A stretch of 64,000 nt of DNA from Acidaminococcus hominis (lineage in GTDB: Bacteria > Bacillota > Negativicutes > Acidaminococcales > Acidaminococcaceae): positions 235,021 to 299,020 of the forward strand of contig NZ_OLMM01000003.1 in the NCBI RefSeq assembly GCF_900291475.1, written 5' to 3'. Under the pieces are notes generated by a model. The model did not search any database. It saw nothing but the letters and a program-made list of their open reading frames with translations, and had not been told where the DNA came from. A program made the position numbers and the translations under genes. Shown here piece after piece: positions 58,942 to 64,000 of this stretch. How positions within the stretch are numbered: position 1 is the stretch's first letter; each line of letters starts with the position of its first letter.

Positions 58942-59640
58942 TTATTTGTGTGAATCCCGCCTCCTTTCCACAATATCGAGTTTTTTTAGGAAATCAATCT
59001 CCATATCCTTGGCTTTGAGTTTTGCATTAGCCAGTTTGAGTTCAGCTTTCATACACTCATATTCTGTAGGGGCTTCTTCAGGGACTTCTACTGGCTTCCT
59101 GTGTCCGCGCCCATCTATGAGTCCTTCGGTATTGTACTTATTATATTTTAAGACGTAATTTCTGACTTGCTGGTAGGAAACCTTAAACTTTTCAGCGGTT
59201 TCATGGTAAGCATTCCCGTTTTCAATGCAGTATTTTACGATTTCAACGCGCTCGTCAAAGGTCGTTTGTCTAGCTTTAGTCATGATCTTGGCACCTCCAG
59301 TACCCGAACTTTTTAGTTCCTCATGACTATTATACTTCTTTAACCAGTCTCTGATTTGACGAGAACTTTTTAATCCGTATTTTTGTACCAGCTGGGACAT
59401 AGTCGTTTCGCCCTTAAGATATTCCTCTACGCATTGGATCTTAAGATCAGCAGAATAACTTTTAACCTGTCTTTTGTTAAATACCTCAGGACCATTTCCT
59501 ATATATTCATCTACCCAATACTGTACTGCTTTCCAGTGAACCCCTAACCTTTTTGCAGAAACCATTGGTGATTCTTCATGAGCAAGAACAGCTTTGACAG
59601 CCTTTAATTTATCCTCTGCACTGACTTTCGATATAGACAT
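58942..59640 (-). CDS. IS150-type transposase OrfA (double HTH)
   Basis: 232 aa from ATG 59640 (MSISKVSAEDKLKAVKAVL). Two to three HTH segments (EESPMVSAKRLGVHWKAVQYW, KGETTMSQLVQKYGLKSSRQIRDW, NGNAYHETAEKFKVSYQQVRNYV) and a C-terminal leucine-zipper-like helix ending MEIDFLKKLDIVERRR, where the A-run shift site lies. Confidence 0.9.
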   Translation of the reverse strand: MSISKVSAEDKLKAVKAVLAHEESPMVSAKRLGVHWKAVQYWVDEYIGNGPEVFNKRQVKSYSADLKIQCVEEYLKGETTMSQLVQKYGLKSSRQIRDWLKKYNSHEELKSSGTGGAKIMTKARQTTFDERVEIVKYCIENGNAYHETAEKFKVSYQQVRNYVLKYNKYNTEGLIDGRGHRKPVEVPEEAPTEYECMKAELKLANAKLKAKDMEIDFLKKLDIVERRRDSHK

Positions 59641-59694
59641 TTTACATACTCTCCTTTCAACGAATCCAGGAGGTTTAACTATATGCCAGTCTAC

Positions 59695-60020
59695 TTTATT
59701 CATAGCATACCAGCTTGACGGAGGCATACTAGCCCACTGCTAGTCAACTAATGTCTGAACTATAGTGCTAGTATTGATAAACACTGGAAACCTTACGGGT
59801 ACGAATGGCTCCTTCAAGCGTGAAGGAGCTGTCAGCCAGCATGGCTGACTGAGGAAGTTTAACTTTTTCACAGCCCCTTCCAATTTTCTATAGGGCTATT
59901 CCGCCCAAATTTCGCTTATAACCATTTTTGAGAGCACAGCTACACCTGCGTCTATGCCAAACAGTATTTCCCGTCCACAAGCGAATTTTATGCATTCAGA
60001 GCAGCTGTACTTCTGTACGC
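59695..60020. other. intergenic region with right end of a structured repeat (RE7)
   Basis: 326 bp without a gene. At 59807-59863 it has CTCCTTCAAGCGTGAAGGAG and GTCAGCCAGCATGGCTGAC then TGAGGAAGTTTAAC, the right-end module of the RE family. Compared with 4925-4980 the first stem differs (CTCCTTC / GAAGGAG against CCCCTTC / GAAGGGG) with pairing kept. The rest shows nothing recognisable. Confidence 0.7.
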
Positions 60021-60902
60021 CTATTTCTTATCCTGCAATAGGCCCAGCAGATATTCCTTAAAGGCCGGACCCAAATCCTCCCGGCGCAGGGCAAATTCCA
60101 CCGTAGCCTTCAGATACCCCAGTTTGTCCCCGGTATCGTACCGCTGACCCTGGAAATTGTAGGCATAGACAGCCTCGTTATGGGCCATGACCCGCAGGGC
60201 ATCCGTCAGTTGGATTTCTCCTCCCTTCCCGGGCTGGGTCTGCTCCAGAATCTCAAACACATCCGGGGTAATCACGTAGCGGCCCAGGGCAGCAAAGCGG
60301 CTGGGTGCCTCCTCCACACTGGGTTTTTCCACCATATCCCGCACCTTCAGCAGGTTGGGGTCATCGGTGGCCAGCCCGTCAATGATGCCGTAGGAAGATA
60401 CCTGTTCCGGCTGCACCGTCTGGCAGCCGATCACCGTACCTCCGGTCTTGTCGTACTGATCCATTAGCTGGCGCAGGGCCGGCTCCTTGTCCCCGGTATA
60501 GACAATATCATCTCCCAGGATAACCCCAAAGGGTTCGCCGTCAATAAAATCCTTGGCGCACAAAATGGCGTCCCCCAAGCCCCGCATATACTTTTGCCGC
60601 ACGTAGTGGATCTTGATGTCGGAAATCTTCCGGATTTCCTTCAGCAGGTTCACCTTGCCGCTTTCGTACAAATGCTGCTCCAGTTCCGGGGAAGAATCGA
60701 AATGGTCTTCAATGGCCCGCTTGGCATGGCCGGAAATAATCAAGATCTGGTCAATGCCGCTGCTGCGGATTTCTTCCACAATGTACTGGATGGTGGGTTT
60801 ATCCACAATGGGAAGCATTTCTTTGGGCATGGCCTTGGTTTCCGGTAAAAACCGGGTCCCGAAGCCTGCTGCCGGAATCACTGCCTTACGAATTTTCTGC
60901 AT
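60021..60902 (-). CDS. galU: UTP-glucose-1-phosphate uridylyltransferase
   Basis: 293 aa. Nucleotide loop KAVIPAAGFGTRFLPETKAMPKEMLPI, then FGVILGDDIVY and the Lys in VEKPS. Makes UDP-glucose for cell envelope glycans. ATG 60902 has AGGAG 8 nt upstream; a TTG further up is unlikely. Confidence 0.96.
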   Translation of the reverse strand: MQKIRKAVIPAAGFGTRFLPETKAMPKEMLPIVDKPTIQYIVEEIRSSGIDQILIISGHAKRAIEDHFDSSPELEQHLYESGKVNLLKEIRKISDIKIHYVRQKYMRGLGDAILCAKDFIDGEPFGVILGDDIVYTGDKEPALRQLMDQYDKTGGTVIGCQTVQPEQVSSYGIIDGLATDDPNLLKVRDMVEKPSVEEAPSRFAALGRYVITPDVFEILEQTQPGKGGEIQLTDALRVMAHNEAVYAYNFQGQRYDTGDKLGYLKATVEFALRREDLGPAFKEYLLGLLQDKK

Positions 60903-60940
60903 GCTGCTGCTCCTCTCCAAACTTTAGGCTGTCTGCTGCT

Positions 60941-61522
60941 TTACTCTTTCGCTGCCTTCTTGTTGAATTCCTGCATCAGGTCGCTGATTTCCGCCCCGGC
61001 CAGCCACTTTTCCACGGCGTCAGCAGCTGCTTTCACCGCTTCCTGGATTTTGGCCTTGTCTTCCCCCTGGAAAGGGTGAAGAACATGGGATATCACCGCC
61101 TGCTCCTGGTGCACCGGGTGGCCGATGCCCACCTTGATTCTGGGATAGGCCTGACTGCCGATGGCCCGTTCAATGGACTTCAGTCCATTGTGGCCCCCGG
61201 AAGACCCTTTCCGGCGAATCCGCAGGGTGCCCACCGGCAGGTCCATATCGTCCTGGACCACCAAAATGTCTTCCGGCGCAATATGGTAGAAATTAGCAAA
61301 ATCCGCAACCGCAGCCCCGCTGCTGTTCATGTAGGTGGTGGGCTTGATGAGAAAGCATTTTTCCGGCATTCGCCGTTCCAGGTAAAAGGCGTTGTCCGCC
61401 TTCCGCCAGCCGCTTTGTTCCTTCCACCGGTCCGCCAGCACATCCGCGGTCATAAATCCGATGTTGTGCCGGGTCCCCTCATATTCCTTGCCGATATTGC
61501 CTAAGGCAACCACTAACTTCAT
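60941..61522 (-). CDS. pth: peptidyl-tRNA hydrolase
   Basis: 193 aa. KLVVALGNIGKEYEGTRHNIGFMTADVLA holds the catalytic His; KPTTYMNSSG and VQDDMDLPVGTLRIRRKGSSGGHNGLKSI follow with the catalytic Asp. Recycles peptidyl-tRNA. ATG 61522 has a GGAG site about 10 nt upstream; ATG 61543 is the alternative. The order glmU-prs-pth is usual in Firmicutes. Confidence 0.96.
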   Translation of the reverse strand: MKLVVALGNIGKEYEGTRHNIGFMTADVLADRWKEQSGWRKADNAFYLERRMPEKCFLIKPTTYMNSSGAAVADFANFYHIAPEDILVVQDDMDLPVGTLRIRRKGSSGGHNGLKSIERAIGSQAYPRIKVGIGHPVHQEQAVISHVLHPFQGEDKAKIQEAVKAAADAVEKWLAGAEISDLMQEFNKKAAKE

Positions 61523-61575
61523 ATTTTCTAACTCCTCAATCATACTTTTCCCCTATTTCTTAGGGGCACTGACGA

Positions 61576-61605
61576 AAAGAAGGCTGCGCTTAGGCAGCCT
61601 TCTTT
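61576..61605 (-). terminator. terminator downstream of prs
   Basis: Stem AAGAAGGCTGC / GCAGCCTTCTT with 6-nt loop and T-rich minus-strand end, between prs and pth. Confidence 0.8.
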
Positions 61606-61615
61606 GATACTACTG

Positions 61616-62581
61616 TTAAATTTCAAACAATTGGCTGATGGACAACTGATTGTAGATGCGCAGAATGGTTTCTGCCAGAATCGGAGCCACGGACAGCACG
61701 GTGATTTTCGGATGCTTCTTGTTGGGAGGCAGCGGGATCGTGTTGGTCACAATCAGCTCTTTGATGCTGGATTGGGCAATCCGGCTGAGGGCAGGATCCG
61801 TCAGAATAGGATGGGTGCAGCAAGCATAAATTTCCTTGGCACCAAACTTCTTCAGGGCCTTGGCACCTTCGGTCAGAGAACCGGCGGTATCCACAATATC
61901 GTCAACCATGATGGCAATCTTGCCGTCTACGTTGCCGATCAGATTCATAACTTCAGCAACACCCGGTTCCGGGCGTCTCTTATCGATAATGGCAATCCCG
62001 CAATTCAGACGGGTTGCAATGTTCCGGGCACGGCTCACACCGCCCAGGTCGGGAGAAACCACAACCATTTCTTCCGGAGCAAAGTTTTTCTCTTTGATAT
62101 AGTCGGCCAGAATCGGGCCGCCGGGCATATGATCCACGGGAATATCGAAGAAGCCCTGGATTTGGGCTGCGTGCAGATCGATGGTAACCAGCCGGGTAAT
62201 CCCGGACACGGTCATCAGATCAGCCATCAGTTTTGCCGTAATCGGTTCACGGCCTCTGGCTTTTCTGTCCTGACGAGCATAGCCATAAAAAGGCACTACC
62301 GCCGTAATGTGTCTGGCGCTGGCTCTCTTGAAAGCGTCGCACATAATCAGTAGTTCCATGATGTTGTCATTTACGGCAGGTCCGCAAGTAGGTTGGATAA
62401 CAAATACATCCTTGCCACGGACACTCTCATTGATCATGACCTGTACTTCACCATTGTTGAAACGGTTGATGACAGCGTCGCCTACCTGGGTTCCCAGATA
62501 AGCTGCGATTTCCCGCGCCAGATCAGGATTGGCGTTGCCGGAAAAGATTTTCATGTCTTCGCCTGTTTTATCACCCAACAT
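61616..62581 (-). CDS. prs: ribose-phosphate pyrophosphokinase
   Basis: 321 aa, makes PRPP from ribose-5-P and ATP. KIFSGNANPDLAREIA, VRGKDVFVIQPTCGPVNDN-like VIQPTCGPAVNDNIMELL, flexible-loop YGYARQDRKARGREPITA, DLHAAQIQGFFDIPVDHM and the PRPP loop IMVDDIVDTAGSL. ATG 62581 has GGGGG about 10 nt upstream; ATG 62554 (MKIFSGNAN) is an alternative. Confidence 0.97.
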   Translation of the reverse strand: MLGDKTGEDMKIFSGNANPDLAREIAAYLGTQVGDAVINRFNNGEVQVMINESVRGKDVFVIQPTCGPAVNDNIMELLIMCDAFKRASARHITAVVPFYGYARQDRKARGREPITAKLMADLMTVSGITRLVTIDLHAAQIQGFFDIPVDHMPGGPILADYIKEKNFAPEEMVVVSPDLGGVSRARNIATRLNCGIAIIDKRRPEPGVAEVMNLIGNVDGKIAIMVDDIVDTAGSLTEGAKALKKFGAKEIYACCTHPILTDPALSRIAQSSIKELIVTNTIPLPPNKKHPKITVLSVAPILAETILRIYNQLSISQLFEI

Positions 62582-62658
62582 ACTTTTAATACCCCCACAG
62601 CTATATTCTTGTTAATACTCTTACAAAGTATACAACTCATTCAAGCATAAGACAACCG

Positions 62659-64000
62659 TTATTTTTTGCGATACTTTTCTGCCCAATCCGGAATGTTCAC
62701 TTGTTTGCCCCGGGCAACCCCCAGTGCATTCTCCGGAACATCCTTGGTAATGGTAGAGCCAGCCGCAATATAGCTGCCTTTGCCGATGGTTACCGGCGCC
62801 ACCAGATTGCTGTTGCAGCCCACAAAGGCATCGTCCTCAATGGTGGTGCGCTGTTTGATTTTTCCGTTGTAGTTGACGGTAATGCAGCCGCAGCCAATGT
62901 TGACCCCGCTGCCAATGTCACTGTCCCCAATATACTGGAGATGGGGCAATTTGGTGCCCACGCCAACGGTGGAATTTTTCACTTCCACAAAGTTGCCCAT
63001 TTTCACCTTGTCGCCAATGACGGTATTGGGCCGCAGATGGTCGTAGGGTCCCATGGTAACGCCATTGCCTACCTGGCAGTCGTGGCCGTAGGTAAATTGG
63101 ATATGGGTGCCATTTCCCACTTTTACATTGGTCAGCCGGACCTGGGGACCTACTTCACAGTCCTCCCCGATTTCCGTTTCCCCTTCCAGCCAGGTAAAGG
63201 GATACAGCACGGAGTCCCGGCCCACCCTTACGTCTTTTTCCACAAAGGTGCTGGCAGGGTCCATCACGGTCACCCCTTCGTCCATCAGCTTGTCCAGCAG
63301 CCGGGCGTTCATGACCTTTTGGGCCTGGGCCAGTTGCCGGCGGGAGTTGATGCCCATGACCATGTCAAAATCCTCGGTGCGGATACCAGCTACGGTTCTG
63401 CCCGCTTTCCGGCACAGGTCCAGGATATCTGTCAGGTAATATTCCCCCTGGGCGTTGTCGTTGGACAGATGGCCCAGCAGTTTAAACAACAGAGGCATTT
63501 CCGCGCAGTAGATTCCCGTATTGATTTCCTGGATTTTCCGCTGCTCCGGCGTGGCATCTTTTTCTTCCACAATGCCCGTTACCTGGCCCAGCTCATTCCG
63601 GAGAATGCGGCCGTAGCCAAAAGGCTCCGGAGCTATAGCCGTCAGCACGCTGACGCCTGCCCCGCTTGCCAGATGGGTCTCGTAGAACTTCTTCAGTTCT
63701 GCCCCTTCCAAAAGCGGCGTATCTCCGCAGAGAATCAGGGCTGTTCCCGGTTCCGTACCCAAAAGGTCCCTGGTCTGGAGCACGGCGTGCCCTGTACCCA
63801 GCTGCTCGGACTGGATAGCCACCCGGGCCCGGGTACCCAGAAAATCCGTCACCTTTTCGGAGCCAAAGCCCACAATCACTACCTTATCGTCCGCCCCTGC
63901 CTCATCTGCTGCTTCCAGCACGTGTTCCAGCATGGGTTTGCCGCATACCTGATGCAATACTTTCGGGAGCTTGGATTTCATCCGGGTTCCCTTGCCTGCT
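62659..64000 (-). CDS. glmU: bifunctional UDP-GlcNAc pyrophosphorylase / GlcN-1-P acetyltransferase, 5' end outside window
   Basis: The frame continues past the Met at 63981 to the edge, where AGKGTRMKSKLPKVLHQVCG shows the nucleotide-binding loop, so only about 10-15 N-terminal residues are missing. The GT-A domain is followed by left-handed beta-helix hexapeptides (VRLTNVKVGNGTHIQFTYGHDCQVG, GVNIGCGCITVNYNGK) and the C-terminal acetyl-CoA site. Makes UDP-GlcNAc for peptidoglycan and LPS. Confidence 0.97.
   Translation of the reverse strand, partial: AGKGTRMKSKLPKVLHQVCGKPMLEHVLEAADEAGADDKVVIVGFGSEKVTDFLGTRARVAIQSEQLGTGHAVLQTRDLLGTEPGTALILCGDTPLLEGAELKKFYETHLASGAGVSVLTAIAPEPFGYGRILRNELGQVTGIVEEKDATPEQRKIQEINTGIYCAEMPLLFKLLGHLSNDNAQGEYYLTDILDLCRKAGRTVAGIRTEDFDMVMGINSRRQLAQAQKVMNARLLDKLMDEGVTVMDPASTFVEKDVRVGRDSVLYPFTWLEGETEIGEDCEVGPQVRLTNVKVGNGTHIQFTYGHDCQVGNGVTMGPYDHLRPNTVIGDKVKMGNFVEVKNSTVGVGTKLPHLQYIGDSDIGSGVNIGCGCITVNYNGKIKQRTTIEDDAFVGCNSNLVAPVTIGKGSYIAAGSTITKDVPENALGVARGKQVNIPDWAEKYRKK

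Larger units (their letters stand above)
58001..59694 (-). mobile_element. IS3-family (IS150-like) insertion sequence
   Basis: The ends carry matching inverted sequence: GTAGACAG..AAACCTC at 58001 and, on the minus strand, GTAGACTG..AAACCTCC at 59694. Two overlapping frames in the -1 relation are present. Exact ends and target duplication are not certain. It sits within repeat DNA (the 57945-58000 block resembles 5000-5060). Confidence 0.82.

Overview
The window looks like chromosome of a Gram-negative-staining Firmicute of the class Negativicutes, most likely Acidaminococcaceae (Acidaminococcus/Phascolarctobacterium-like). This rests on moderately high GC housekeeping genes, strong AGGAGG-type ribosome binding sites, rho-independent terminators with T tracts, and the gene sets; the genus is inference only. 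Most genes lie on the minus strand.

Layout. 1-340: 5' part of an IS110-family recombinase and its non-coding end. 1.0-4.0 kb: ClC chloride channel and diaminopimelate decarboxylase. 5.8-7.9 kb: queuosine precursor operon queF-queC-queD-queE. 8.0-8.1 kb: two decayed type I-C-like CRISPR repeats. 8.1-9.3 kb: methyltransferase and unknown partner. 9.3-14.6 kb: a 13-repeat CRISPR array with cas2, cas1, csm6, cas6 and the 3' part of csm5 (type III-A), cut by an IS3-family element. 16.9-19.2 kb: flavodoxin-like reductase, cupin regulator, AzlCD exporter. 19.8-20.1 kb: three tRNA-Leu genes. 20.2-25.0 kb: lytic transglycosylase, coaE, mutM, polA. 25.4-30.7 kb: aminotransferase, alanine/glycine symporter, DAPG-hydrolase-like protein. 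30.8-36.5 kb: argB-argD-argF-argG-argH behind a promoter overlapped by ARG boxes. 36.9-46.5 kb: GT51 transglycosylase, AraC regulator with a three-gene operon of exported proteins, yaaA, bcp, pgi, WYL regulator. 46.7-52.1 kb: a broken radical-SAM maturase gene (hxsC-like), a second identical IS3 copy in opposite orientation, and the truncated type I-C genes cas8c', cas5c, cas3. 52.5-55.4 kb: Sel1-repeat protein, TtcA-like protein, NCS2 permease. 55.6-59.7 kb: an ISL3 element with intact 8-bp target duplication and an IS3/IS150-type element. 60-64 kb: galU, pth, prs and partial glmU.

Two themes stand out. First, two CRISPR-Cas loci are each cut by one copy of the same 1,312-bp IS3-family element in inverted orientation. 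The III-A locus keeps adaptation, crRNA processing and the Csm6 effector nuclease but has lost csm1-csm4 and the start of csm5. The I-C locus keeps cas3, cas5c and the start of cas8c but has lost cas7, cas4, cas1 and cas2. Second, nearly every long intergenic region is filled by one modular family of repeats made of hairpins. Their conserved frame sequences surround stems whose sequence differs between copies while pairing is kept. I know of no named family that matches them, and they are the best candidate for something undescribed here.
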